The notes under the pieces are model-generated. The model searched no databases and was not told the DNA's origin. It saw nothing but the letters and a program-made list of their open reading frames with translations. A stretch of 48,556 nucleotides of DNA, from the NCBI GenBank assembly GCA_000980495.1, contig LARN01000012.1:1-48556 (forward strand), given 5' to 3'. Position 1 is the first letter of the stretch. Every line of letters begins with the position of its first letter. Source of the stretch: Acinetobacter sp. N54.MGS-139 (GTDB taxonomy: Bacteria; Pseudomonadota; Gammaproteobacteria; Burkholderiales; Burkholderiaceae_F). The position numbers and the translations under genes were made by a program. This document shows, one piece after another, positions 26,151 to 34,694 of the stretch.

Positions 26151-26340
26151 TCAAGCTAGGCCGACTCACAATACTTGTTCAATCTTGTTCAATTTCTGCT
26201 CAATCCTCAAAATAGAGGTTTTCTTTGACAGCCAGAACTCTCTGATCAACCAGCAAGGCCTTCTTTAAGTCCTTCCTTAAAAGATAAAAGTCCCCTCTGA
26301 ATTTTTATTTCGTCTTTCGCTGAATCTCGCTAACAGCGCC
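26151..26340. repeat. Diverged non-coding tandem element, copy 2, with five 11-bp units
   Basis: It repeats the order of copy 1 about 252 bases later: TCAAGCTAGGC, a degenerate unit, then TTGTTCAAT-type units at 26173, 26184 (10 bp) and 26194, TTTGACA, and GATAAAAGTCCCCTCT. It lacks two of the 11-bp units present in copy 1, and its palindrome is degenerate. Right after it GCGCCTAGA (26336-26344) pairs with TCTAGGCGC (26358-26366), a hairpin without a T run that may end the minus-strand transporter transcript. Confidence 0.7.
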
Positions 26341-26397
26341 TAGAACTTCTCTCCGTATCTAGGCGCCTCTGTCGACCTTGTACGAACTTCTTGATCG

Positions 26398-28209
26398 TTA
26401 CTTCAAGGAGTCGAAATTTGGAACTGCTTCCAGCAAACGGCAGGTGTAAGGATCTTTCGGACGATTAAGGATTTCTTCCGCCGATCCCGCCTCTACCACT
26501 TCTCCGGACTTCATCACAATGACTTCGTCAGCGAGATAACGCACAACACCGAAGTTATGAGTGATGAACAAGTACGAGATATCGCGGCTTCTTTGGATTT
26601 CGTTCAGAAGGTTCAGGATTTGAGCCTGCACCGAAACATCCAAAGCCGAAGTCGGTTCGTCACAAATCAGAAGTTTGGGTTCAACCACCAACGCACGAGC
26701 AATCGCCAAGCGCTGTCTTTGACCGCCCGAGAACTCATGCGGATACCGATTCAATGAATCGGAACGAAGTCCGCAAAGACCGATGACACCTTCAATTCTG
26801 CCGAGCGCTTCACTTGCAGGAATATCAGGATGCAGACTTTCCAGGCCCTCAAGCAGAATTTCCTTAACGCGCATTCTTGGATTCAAACTGGAGAACGGGT
26901 CTTGGAAAATAACCTGCATATCGACGCGGGCTTGTCGAAGTTCGGGACCGTTCAAGCTGCCTAAGTCCTTTCCATTTAAGAGCGCAGAACCCGTGATTTT
27001 TGCCTGCTGTCGCAGAAGCTGGAGAATGCCTCGGGCAACGGTGGTTTTGCCGCTGCCGCTTTCTCCGATCAGCGCTGTGGTCAATCCTCTGCGCACATCA
27101 AAGGAAACATTGTTGACGGCTTTGGCGTACTCCGTCGGACACAGAAATCCGCCGCGAATCGGGAACCAAACGCTGTAATCTTTGACTTCCAAAATACGAG
27201 GCACATCCTTCTGCTCCCTTTCGACAACCACGTCACTTCGCGGAAGCTCAACCGGATCATTTTCAGGGAACAGACAGCGAACTTTTCGTCCGCCAATCTC
27301 CTGTAAGGCAACTTTATGCTCAGAGCATTCCGGACGCGCCTTTTTGCAGCGTTCGGCAAATCGGCACCCGTGGAACTCTCGGTTCAGGCGAGGAACCATG
27401 CCCGGAATCGCTTCAAGCATCTGGCTCTTTTGCTTTCCTTCAGGCAGTGCCTTTAACAGGTTGCGCGCATAAGGGTGCAATGGTTTGGAGAAGAACTCAC
27501 GCGCCGATGCCTCTTCCACTAACTCACCGGCATACATCAGCCCCACTCTGTCAGCGACCTGTGCTACCACAGCCAAATCATGAGTAATCAGCAGAATGCC
27601 GATGTTTTCGGTTTCCTTGAGCTGCTTTAAAAGATCAAGAATCTGAGCCTGAACGGAAACGTCCAGCGCCGTTGTCGGTTCGTCTGCAATGAGGTAGTTC
27701 GGCTCGGCCGCCAGCGCGATAGCAATCATCACACGCTGTTTTTGGCCGCCGGAGAGCTCAAACGGGAATGATTTCATTCTGCGTTCAGGCTCGGGAATTC
27801 CGACTTTTTTCAGCCAGTCGAGTGCCTTTGCTCGCGCTTCATCGCCGCGCAGCGGAGTATGAAGCAGAATCGACTCGACAATTTGATCCCCGACGGTCAT
27901 CACCGGATTTAACGACGTCGCCGGTTCTTGGAAAATCAGACTGATCTTGGAGGAACGAATATTGCGCATCGCCGCTTCCGGCAGACCCATGATTTCCGTT
28001 CCGTCAACGGTAACAACACCGCTGGAGACTCGTCCGGAGCTTGGCAGAAGTCTCAATAGAGAAAACGCCGTCATTGATTTGCCGCATCCGGATTCTCCGA
28101 CTAAGGCGCAGATTTCTCCTCGATTCAACGTCAGACTCAGGCCGTCTACGACGCGAACCGTATCCTCGGAAGTGAGGATTTCAGTCACCATATTAGAGAT
28201 CTGAAGCAT
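26398..28209 (-). CDS. Oligopeptide-type ABC transporter, fused ATPase (two nucleotide-binding domains)
   Basis: A 603-aa protein with two complete OppD/OppF-like ATPase halves. Half 1 has Walker A GESGCGKS, signature LSGGQKQRV and Walker B LIADEPTTALDV; half 2 has GESGSGKTT, signature FSGGQRQRLAIARALV and LLICDEPTSALDV. Between them lies the CRFAERCKKARPEC cysteine-rich stretch typical of OppD-type ends. The start at 28209 (MLQISNMVTEIL) shares one base with the stop of the preceding permease (TAATG); longer readings run back into that gene. It powers the two permeases encoded upstream. E. coli YejF has the same fused layout. Confidence 0.93.
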   Translation of the reverse strand: MLQISNMVTEILTSEDTVRVVDGLSLTLNRGEICALVGESGCGKSMTAFSLLRLLPSSGRVSSGVVTVDGTEIMGLPEAAMRNIRSSKISLIFQEPATSLNPVMTVGDQIVESILLHTPLRGDEARAKALDWLKKVGIPEPERRMKSFPFELSGGQKQRVMIAIALAAEPNYLIADEPTTALDVSVQAQILDLLKQLKETENIGILLITHDLAVVAQVADRVGLMYAGELVEEASAREFFSKPLHPYARNLLKALPEGKQKSQMLEAIPGMVPRLNREFHGCRFAERCKKARPECSEHKVALQEIGGRKVRCLFPENDPVELPRSDVVVEREQKDVPRILEVKDYSVWFPIRGGFLCPTEYAKAVNNVSFDVRRGLTTALIGESGSGKTTVARGILQLLRQQAKITGSALLNGKDLGSLNGPELRQARVDMQVIFQDPFSSLNPRMRVKEILLEGLESLHPDIPASEALGRIEGVIGLCGLRSDSLNRYPHEFSGGQRQRLAIARALVVEPKLLICDEPTSALDVSVQAQILNLLNEIQRSRDISYLFITHNFGVVRYLADEVIVMKSGEVVEAGSAEEILNRPKDPYTCRLLEAVPNFDSLK

Positions 28210-29624
28210 TATTCCTTCCTCCCGATTTTGAGGACCAATCTCGGGTCGAACGCTTCCCGAACGGCTGATGCAAATAAGTTTGCAGACAACACAAGTGTGA
28301 GCATGAAAGTGAAAGCCGCGCAGAGGTTCCACCAAACAACCGGAGTGCGGGAAAGTTCAAGACGCCCGGCATTAATCATGGAGCCGAAACTGTGCGTTGT
28401 CGGATCAACGCCGACACCAACGTACGAAAGCACAGCTTCGTAAAGAACAATGCCGGAGAAATCCAACACCGCCACAATCAAAATGATGTGGATGACATTC
28501 GGCAAAACATGACGCTTCATGATTTTGAACGGTCCCAAACCGAAGGCACGAGCCGCTTGAATGTAATCAAGCTGAGAAATCTTCAGAGTCTCGGCGCGCA
28601 GCAGACGGGCGAGCGTGGCCCATCCCGTCAGACCGATGATGATCGAAAGCATGAATAGACGAAGGTCTGCTCTCTCAATGCCGGTTGCATACATGCCGGG
28701 ATGAGAGTCAATAAAAACCTGGATCATCAGCACCGAGGCCGCAATAAGAAGAACGCTCGGGATCGAAGACAACGTGGTGTAGAGGTACTGAATCAAGTCG
28801 TCCACCCAGCCTTTGAAGAAGCCTGCACAGATTCCCAGCACCACGGCAAAAGGAAGCGTTGTCAAAGTCGCCAGTGTTCCGATCACAAGGGCGGTACGCA
28901 CGGACTTAAAGGCTTGATAAAGAACATCGTTTCCTGTTTGATCCGTCCCCATCACGTGATAGTACGGCCAGAGCGCGCCGATCAGGCACCCGAGAACTAT
29001 TAAGACAGAACATGTCGTCAGAATCGCTTCATAAGGAACCTCGTCGCGGCGCTTAAATAAAGTGCGCACTTCTTCCTTAAATGAGCGGCCTTTAGAACGG
29101 GAAATCAATCCGACCGTTAAGAACCACAGCAAAGCGCTAAGCGCCAGCCCCGCGCCTAAGCCACTGGCAGACTTAATAATGACGTCTTCTGCCCAATCAG
29201 CTCGAGCTTTAAGATGCGCGCCGCCGGCTTTCAGCGGTTCGTAATCACGTACAGGTTTGCCGTCTTCAAAGCGGGAAATTTTCTCAAAGGTCTGAGTCGC
29301 CAGCGGCATCGAATAAGACTTCTCTTCCGCCGAAGACGCTTTGCCGAGCGCTTTATCCAGAAGGGAATAGGCTTTGACGTCATAGATCGCGCGGCCGTCC
29401 TGAACATCAATGACGGGACGGAAGTGCACCGAATCTACGACGGAGAGCAGAAGAAAGAAACACAGCAGCGAAAGCGAGCACAGCGAGGCGCCGGAACTCA
29501 CAACATAACGCCAGCGTGCTTTGAGCTCTTCGGAGCGGGCAACATGAATCAGATAAAACGTCAGTGCCGCAAGAAGAACAACAACCACGATATCCGTCGG
29601 AAGCAAAACAAATTTAGGCATCAT
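28209..29624 (-). CDS. Oligopeptide-type ABC permease (OppC/DppC family) with N-terminal extension
   Basis: A 471-aa inner-membrane permease. The C-terminal half is a standard BPD_transp_1 domain with HVMGTDQTGNDVLYQ, about five helices and the coupling (EAA) motif RAFGLGPFKIMKRHVLPN. The N-terminal about 200 residues are extra: three membrane spans and a charged, periplasmic-looking stretch between about residues 65 and 150 that YejE/OppC lack (about 300-340 aa). The ATG at 29624 overlaps the preceding permease stop as ATGA. Third gene of the transporter operon; it pairs with the OppB-type permease. Confidence 0.9.
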   Translation of the reverse strand: MMPKFVLLPTDIVVVVLLAALTFYLIHVARSEELKARWRYVVSSGASLCSLSLLCFFLLLSVVDSVHFRPVIDVQDGRAIYDVKAYSLLDKALGKASSAEEKSYSMPLATQTFEKISRFEDGKPVRDYEPLKAGGAHLKARADWAEDVIIKSASGLGAGLALSALLWFLTVGLISRSKGRSFKEEVRTLFKRRDEVPYEAILTTCSVLIVLGCLIGALWPYYHVMGTDQTGNDVLYQAFKSVRTALVIGTLATLTTLPFAVVLGICAGFFKGWVDDLIQYLYTTLSSIPSVLLIAASVLMIQVFIDSHPGMYATGIERADLRLFMLSIIIGLTGWATLARLLRAETLKISQLDYIQAARAFGLGPFKIMKRHVLPNVIHIILIVAVLDFSGIVLYEAVLSYVGVGVDPTTHSFGSMINAGRLELSRTPVVWWNLCAAFTFMLTLVLSANLFASAVREAFDPRLVLKIGRKE

Positions 29625-30598
29625 TTCAAACGGATCCTCGGGTCGGCAATCGTATAAGCCACGTCAGTCAGAATCAGACCGATGACATACAAGACTGTTC
29701 CTACAAAAACCATCGTACGGACAATCGCGAAGTCCTGAGCATTGATCGCATCAATCGTGAAGCTTCCTAAGCCCGGAATGCCGAAGAAGCTTTCCATCAC
29801 TAAGGAACCTAAAAACAGCATCGGGAGCACGGCAACCGTTGAAGTCAGAATCGGCAGGCTGGCGTTGCGCAGCACGTGTTTAAAGAGAACTGCCGTTTCG
29901 CTCAGGCCCTTTGCTCGAGCGGTGCGAACGTAATCCTTGTTGATTTCTTCCAGGAACATCGATCGATACAGCAGCGCGTCTCCGCCGATACGCGAGAAAA
30001 CGCCGATCGCAATCGGAAGAATCAGGAACGAAATCATGGCCGTTCCCGTCTCAAAGCCTGAGATCGGAACAAGCCGCAGGACTTTGGAGAAAAGCCACTG
30101 CCCGAAAATAATGTAGAAAAGTGACGAGACCGACATCATGACAATGGCAAAGACCACGCCTCCGATTTCAAGCTTCGTGTGCCGGAAAAACACTAAACCT
30201 AAAGAAAACACAACAATCACAAAGACGCCAAGCAAAAAGGTCGGAAATGCCAAAGCAACCGAGGGCCACATTCGGTTTTTGATTTCATAGGCAATGTCGC
30301 GTCCTGCGTCTGACGCGCCGAGGTCTCCTACCATGAGACGCGCACTGTGCTGCCAAAAAATCGTATCGGTAAGCTTATCCGAGCCTTCGGCCTTCTCATT
30401 CCAAAGCAGCGGCTTATCGTAGCCGTGCTCTTCTTTCCAGTTCTGGATCGCTTCAGCGGTCACGCGTTTGCCGCCGATATTGAGGCGAGCCATATCGTCC
30501 GGCGTGTTGACCGTAAAGAACAGCATAAAGGTCAGAAGATTGACTCCGATCAGGATCAGGAAGCCGTAGCCGATGCGTCTTAAAAGATAACGAATCAT
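29621..30598 (-). CDS. Oligopeptide-type ABC permease (OppB/DppB family)
   Basis: A 325-aa permease beginning MIRYLLRRIGYGFLILIGVNLLTF, the usual OppB N-terminal helix, followed by a long periplasmic loop carrying DLGASDAGRDIAYEIKNR and a C-terminal transmembrane domain with the coupling motif YVRTARAKGLSETAVLFKHVLRN and FFGIPGLGSFTIDAI. It overlaps both neighbours by ATGA, so translation of the operon is coupled. The partner permease and ATPase follow and the binding protein precedes. Confidence 0.92.
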   Translation of the reverse strand: MIRYLLRRIGYGFLILIGVNLLTFMLFFTVNTPDDMARLNIGGKRVTAEAIQNWKEEHGYDKPLLWNEKAEGSDKLTDTIFWQHSARLMVGDLGASDAGRDIAYEIKNRMWPSVALAFPTFLLGVFVIVVFSLGLVFFRHTKLEIGGVVFAIVMMSVSSLFYIIFGQWLFSKVLRLVPISGFETGTAMISFLILPIAIGVFSRIGGDALLYRSMFLEEINKDYVRTARAKGLSETAVLFKHVLRNASLPILTSTVAVLPMLFLGSLVMESFFGIPGLGSFTIDAINAQDFAIVRTMVFVGTVLYVIGLILTDVAYTIADPRIRLK

Positions 30599-32862
30599 TT
30601 GACTTGCTCCTCTGTGGTGCGTGCGGTCATTCTTTCCCGCTTCCTATGAAGGGCCACGGCCGGAATAGTCACCAAGGCCGACAGCAGAACAAAAACCAGC
30701 AGCGGCCAGTAAATCGGTTTGTTCCATTCTTTAATGGCCTTTACACGCGTCTCAGGATCGAGCCTCAGATACTGAATGTGATTGCGCACAACTTGCGTGG
30801 GTTTGCCGTTGTGCACCCACTGATGGAACGCTGCGGAGCTTGTCGGAAAGTATCCGAATGTCCAAGGTGCGTCTTCCTGGACGATCTTGATCAGTTCGTT
30901 GATGGCCTCGGCCTTAGCCGGACCCTCGTCCATATAACGCATTCGGCTGAAGAGTTCGTCGTACTTCGGATTTTGATAGTTCGCCGCGTTTTCTCCGGAG
31001 CCGCCGGTCTTGGACTTTGCGTTTGGACCGTAAAGCAGGAACAGGAAATTTTCTGCATCCGGGTAGTCGGCAAGCCAGCCCCATAGGAAGAGCTGGTGAT
31101 TGCCGGAAATCACTTTATCCTGGAAACGGTTGTAGTCCGTACCCCGGATATCGAGCTGAATGCCGATCTTGGCAAACTGCTTCTGGTACCAGTCGAGCAC
31201 AGCCTTCGTTGAAGGAGACGCTGCCGCCTGGAAGTCGAGATTCAAGACTAAAGGCTCGCCGGTTTTTGCATCACGGCCGCCGGGGTAGCCTGCTTCAGCT
31301 AAGAGTTTCTTGGCTTCTTCAATGGATTTGCGGCGGACGAGTCCGTCTTCGGTCTTTTCGTAAACGATCGGGTTAAAGGCCGCAGCGCCGTCCTCTCGAT
31401 ATCCGAAAAGTCCCGGCGGCAGGGGTCCATGCGCGGGAGACGCCAGCCCTTTCTCAAAGATCTGGATATATTCTTCCCAGTCCATGGCAATAGAAATCGC
31501 CTGACGAAGCTTCTTGTTGCGCTCGCGCTCTTCGGGCGTCTTGCCTTCTCCTACGACCGGATCCATCCAGTTAAAGCCGAAGTACGTGTTTTGCGCTTCT
31601 ATGGTCTGCGGAAACTGCAGTTTCTTTTCTTTGTACTCTTTCTCTTTTTCCGCGCTGTCCGCCATGCCGATCAAGAAGCCCTGACCGTTGTCGAGGCGTT
31701 CAATCTGCGGAGAGTCGTAGTAGCCCTGCAAGAACTTCGTGCGTAGCGGCACGCTTTCTTTTTCTGCCGTGATTTCAATCCGATCAATGAAAGGCAGCGG
31801 TTTTCCGCAGTCTTTTAAAAAGCCTTTTGCTTCGTCTCCGGGTTCACCTGTGCACGGATAGAGCTCCGTCTTTCGGAAATTCGGATTGCGCTCCATGACA
31901 TGTTTGCGGTTTTCAATCGATTCCACCAGCATGTAAGGACCGGTGCCTACAGGCCAATAGTTCAAAGACAAGTTATTCTTGGCCATACCCTTCTGGGCGT
32001 AGAAGGCTTCTGCTTCCCACGGAACCGGCGCAAAGAAAGTCATTGCCAGCCAGTTGGGGAACTGGGGATACTTTCCTTTGACTTCGAGCCGCAGTGTGTG
32101 CTTATCCGGCGCCGATACGCCCTTGAGTTCAAACTTCCGTAAATCTAAGAACGGTAAGTCTCGATCGGAAGGTTTGAGGTCAGCGCGAAGACGCTTATCT
32201 TCCGCGCGCACCTGAACGGCAAAGTCTTTTAAGCCCGGAAGATAGTTCACCATCGTTCCGTAGACCGGAGCAATGATGCGGGGATTAGCCATCCGCTTGA
32301 TCGAGTAAACGAAGTCCTCGGCGGTCAGTTCACGCGTACCTTTCTGCGGCAAATCCATCGGATTGTGCAGTTGGTCGATGACTTCAGGCGCTAAAGCGTG
32401 ATTGACGTACTCGCCTTTCTCATTTTTAGCGAAGGCCGGATGAGGGGCAAACAAAATGCCCTTCTTAATCGGGATCTCGTAAACGCTCAGCGCAATCTCT
32501 TCCGCTGATGCAGTCTCCGGAAGAACCTTTCCGTCTTTATCCAAATAAACTGGCTTGACCACCTCAGCGGCAGAGCGAGGGATCAGACGATACGGCCGCT
32601 CTAAGAAGTGATATTGATAAAGCGGTTCATAGATACTATAGGTGTAAGGCGTCTCATCTGAAGAGTAAGAACTCGTCGGATCTAAATGCTTCGGACTGCG
32701 GCCTGAGAATGGCGTATAGAGCGTGTTGGAGGCAAGCTCTTTTTCCGTGTGAACGGAGTTCGGAATTTCTTTGCAGGAGGTCAGCGCGGCCAGTGCAAAG
32801 ACGGCCGCCGACAGCTTAAAAAGTCTGCCGTAAGCTGCGCCGTATCCTCCTTTAATTTTCAC
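30595..32862 (-). CDS. ABC transporter substrate-binding lipoprotein (SBP_bac_5 family) with C-terminal membrane anchor
   Basis: A 755-aa extracytoplasmic solute receptor of the oligopeptide family, first gene of the importer operon. It has a signal peptide with lipobox LTSC (lipidated Cys at residue 30). The SBP_bac_5 blocks SSDETPYTYSIYEPL, YFGFNWMDP, RQAISIAMDW and ISGNHQLFLWGWLADYPDAENFL are present. Unusually the C-terminus has a second membrane segment (about residues 719-738, PIYWPLLVFVLLSALVTIP) and a basic tail, so it may be anchored at both ends. It is longer than YejA/OppA (540-604). The substrate is probably peptides but cannot be read from sequence. A four-base overlap links it to the next gene. 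Confidence 0.88.
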   Translation of the reverse strand: MKIKGGYGAAYGRLFKLSAAVFALAALTSCKEIPNSVHTEKELASNTLYTPFSGRSPKHLDPTSSYSSDETPYTYSIYEPLYQYHFLERPYRLIPRSAAEVVKPVYLDKDGKVLPETASAEEIALSVYEIPIKKGILFAPHPAFAKNEKGEYVNHALAPEVIDQLHNPMDLPQKGTRELTAEDFVYSIKRMANPRIIAPVYGTMVNYLPGLKDFAVQVRAEDKRLRADLKPSDRDLPFLDLRKFELKGVSAPDKHTLRLEVKGKYPQFPNWLAMTFFAPVPWEAEAFYAQKGMAKNNLSLNYWPVGTGPYMLVESIENRKHVMERNPNFRKTELYPCTGEPGDEAKGFLKDCGKPLPFIDRIEITAEKESVPLRTKFLQGYYDSPQIERLDNGQGFLIGMADSAEKEKEYKEKKLQFPQTIEAQNTYFGFNWMDPVVGEGKTPEERERNKKLRQAISIAMDWEEYIQIFEKGLASPAHGPLPPGLFGYREDGAAAFNPIVYEKTEDGLVRRKSIEEAKKLLAEAGYPGGRDAKTGEPLVLNLDFQAAASPSTKAVLDWYQKQFAKIGIQLDIRGTDYNRFQDKVISGNHQLFLWGWLADYPDAENFLFLLYGPNAKSKTGGSGENAANYQNPKYDELFSRMRYMDEGPAKAEAINELIKIVQEDAPWTFGYFPTSSAAFHQWVHNGKPTQVVRNHIQYLRLDPETRVKAIKEWNKPIYWPLLVFVLLSALVTIPAVALHRKRERMTARTTEEQVK

Positions 32863-32894
32863 TGCTCTTCCTTTCGCCTATTTTGGGACGTGAT

Positions 32895-32921
32895 ATCTTA
32901 TCAGATCGCAAAAAGTTCCAA
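32895..32921 (-). promoter_or_regulatory. Candidate promoter of the oligopeptide transporter operon
   Basis: On the minus strand TTGGAA (32921-32916) and an extended -10 TGATAAGAT (32903-32895) stand 15 nt apart, upstream of the binding-protein start at 32862. The short spacing weakens the call. Confidence 0.4.
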
Positions 32922-33005
32922 AGAAATAAAACATTTAGGCACAGTTGCTCACCTAGGGGTATTCCTATCTTTTTAAGTTTCACACAAGATTTTATTGATT
33001 CAGAA

Positions 33006-33120
33006 AAACGGGTACAAAGAAGAGTTTTCAAGCCTGATTCTCCGGTACCCGTTTGTTAAAATGCGCTGTTATGTGAGGCTGGGCTTCAAGGAGCCTTTTT
33101 GAGCGCGTCTAAGCGCGCTC
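33006..33120 (+). promoter_or_regulatory. Structured 5' leader upstream of ybgC-tolQRA
   Basis: Three successive foldable units: AAACGGGTAC (33006-33015) with GTACCCGTTT (33045-33054); GGCT (33082-33085) with AGCC (33092-33095) followed by five T, a terminator-like attenuator; and GAGCGCG (33101-33107) with CGCGCTC (33114-33120). They precede the ybgC ATG by 16 nt. This suggests attenuation or a processed leader. Confidence 0.45.
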
Positions 33121-33136
33121 GGATGAGAATTCGTTG

Positions 33137-33553
33137 ATGGAAAAACACTATTTCGACTGGCCGGTTCGCGTCTACTACGAAGACACAGACTGTGCACGAG
33201 TGGTTTATTACGCAAACTACTTCAGATTCATGGAACGCGCACGCACGGAATGGCTGCGCGCGTTGGGCTGGAGTCAGGAGCGGCTGTACTCAGAGCTCGG
33301 CGTCGTCTTTGTCGTCGCCGAAGCCAAAGCCAAGTACAAGAAACCGGCTCGGCTGGATGATGAATTAGTGGTTCGATCAACGGTCACCGCGTGCGGCCGT
33401 ACTTCTTTTGAATTTCATCAGGAAATTCTGAGAGGAGATGAAGTGCTCAACGTCGGAGACGTTCGCTGCGGCACGCTCGACGCGCACACATTCCGCCCGG
33501 TGGCTATGCCCGAGCCTATTTCAGAACAACTCAAAAAACTTTTAAATCATTAA
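33137..33553 (+). CDS. ybgC: Tol-Pal system-associated acyl-CoA thioesterase YbgC
   Basis: A hot-dog fold (4HBT) thioesterase of 138 aa, hydrolysing acyl-CoA esters and linked to phospholipid metabolism near the Tol complex. The active-site segment RVYYEDTDCARVVYYANY contains the conserved Asp (D17) and is followed by RFMERARTEWLRALG. ATG 33137 is used; a TTG one codon earlier is less likely. Located 25 nt upstream of tolQ, the conserved ybgC-tolQ arrangement of proteobacteria. Confidence 0.95.
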   Translation: MEKHYFDWPVRVYYEDTDCARVVYYANYFRFMERARTEWLRALGWSQERLYSELGVVFVVAEAKAKYKKPARLDDELVVRSTVTACGRTSFEFHQEILRGDEVLNVGDVRCGTLDAHTFRPVAMPEPISEQLKKLLNH

Positions 33554-33578
33554 TCATTCGTTAGTACAAGGGACTGTG

Positions 33579-34262
33579 ATGGAAGCATCTGCCGATTTAT
33601 CAATCATTACTTTGGTTGCTCATGCGAGCGCCGTTGTTCAGATTGTTTTGGCTATTCTTTTGATTTTCTCTTTAGTGAGCTGGACCATTATTTTTCAGAA
33701 ATGGTTCCAGATGAGCCGTGCAAGAAGAGAAGCCCGCAACTTCGACAAGCGTTTCTGGGGCGGTGCAGATTTAAATAAACTCTACGAAAGCGCCACCGAG
33801 CGCCGCTCTTCCATCGGCCCTCAGGAGGGCATCTTCTACTCCGGCATGACCGAGTTCTTAAGAAGCCGCGCGAGCAATCTCGAAGCCCGCGCCGGCACCT
33901 TCGGCGTCATTGACGGTGTGTCTCGCGCCATGCGCGCCCGTTATCAGAGAGAACTCGACATTCTCGAGTCGGGCTTGAGCGTTTTGGCCACCATCGGTTC
34001 CGTTTCCCCGTACATCGGTTTGTTCGGCACGGTCTGGGGCATCATGGACGCCTTCACCGGCTTGGGCAACCTGGAAAGCGCTTCGCTGGCTGTCGTCGCC
34101 CCGGGTATTGCCGAAGCTCTGGTAGCAACCGCGATCGGCCTGTTTGCCGCTATTCCTGCCGTTATCGGCTACAACCGCTTTGCTTACAGTCTGGATCGTC
34201 TCTCGAGCCAGTACGAAAGCTTCATGCAGGAATTCCAGAACATTTTGGGTCGTCAGGCCTAA
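33579..34262 (+). CDS. tolQ: Tol-Pal proton channel subunit TolQ
   Basis: TolQ and TolR form the proton-motive-force motor that energises TolA for outer-membrane constriction. The 227-aa protein (ExbB/MotA family) has an N-terminal membrane helix, a long cytoplasmic loop (RYQRELDILESGLSVLATIGSVSPYIGLFGTVWGIM) and the second and third helices AVVAPGIAEALVATAIGLFAAIPAVIGYN. ATG 33579 follows AAGGG at 6 nt; a GTG one codon earlier is 3 nt from it and less likely. tolR follows after 9 nt. Confidence 0.97.
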   Translation: MEASADLSIITLVAHASAVVQIVLAILLIFSLVSWTIIFQKWFQMSRARREARNFDKRFWGGADLNKLYESATERRSSIGPQEGIFYSGMTEFLRSRASNLEARAGTFGVIDGVSRAMRARYQRELDILESGLSVLATIGSVSPYIGLFGTVWGIMDAFTGLGNLESASLAVVAPGIAEALVATAIGLFAAIPAVIGYNRFAYSLDRLSSQYESFMQEFQNILGRQA

Positions 34263-34271
34263 GGACACAAC

Positions 34272-34694
34272 ATGGCACGTAACGGCAAAAGACGTCTTTT
34301 AGCAGAGATGAACGTCGTCCCGTACATTGACGTGATGCTCGTTCTCGTGGTGATCCTGATGGTCGCCGCCCCATACGTCAATCCTTCGATCGTCGATCTG
34401 CCGAAAGTCAATAAAGCGGCTCGCACTCCGGATAAAGTTGTCGAAGTCATTATCTCGCCAGACGGCAAACTCCAGATCCGCGATACCGCAAAGAAATTAA
34501 CTCCGGTTGATTTTCCTCAGTTAGTCTCTACGGTCGAATCGATGCAGACCGACGGAAATCAGGTTCCGGTTGTCATTGCTGCGGATAAAACCGTCGCATA
34601 TGAAAAAGTCATCGACGTGATGCGCAATCTACAAAAGGCCAACATCACGCGTATCGGTCTGTCATTGCAACTTGAAGGAAGCGGTGCCAAGTAA
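34272..34694 (+). CDS. tolR: Tol-Pal motor subunit TolR
   Basis: A 140-aa ExbD/TolR protein with one N-terminal membrane helix containing the proton-carrying Asp in NVVPYIDVMLVLVVILMVAAP, then a periplasmic domain of the ExbD type (VVIAADKTVAYEKVIDVMRNLQKA). It works with TolQ and TolA in the inner membrane. Its TAA shares one base with the ATG of tolA. Confidence 0.97.
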   Translation: MARNGKRRLLAEMNVVPYIDVMLVLVVILMVAAPYVNPSIVDLPKVNKAARTPDKVVEVIISPDGKLQIRDTAKKLTPVDFPQLVSTVESMQTDGNQVPVVIAADKTVAYEKVIDVMRNLQKANITRIGLSLQLEGSGAK

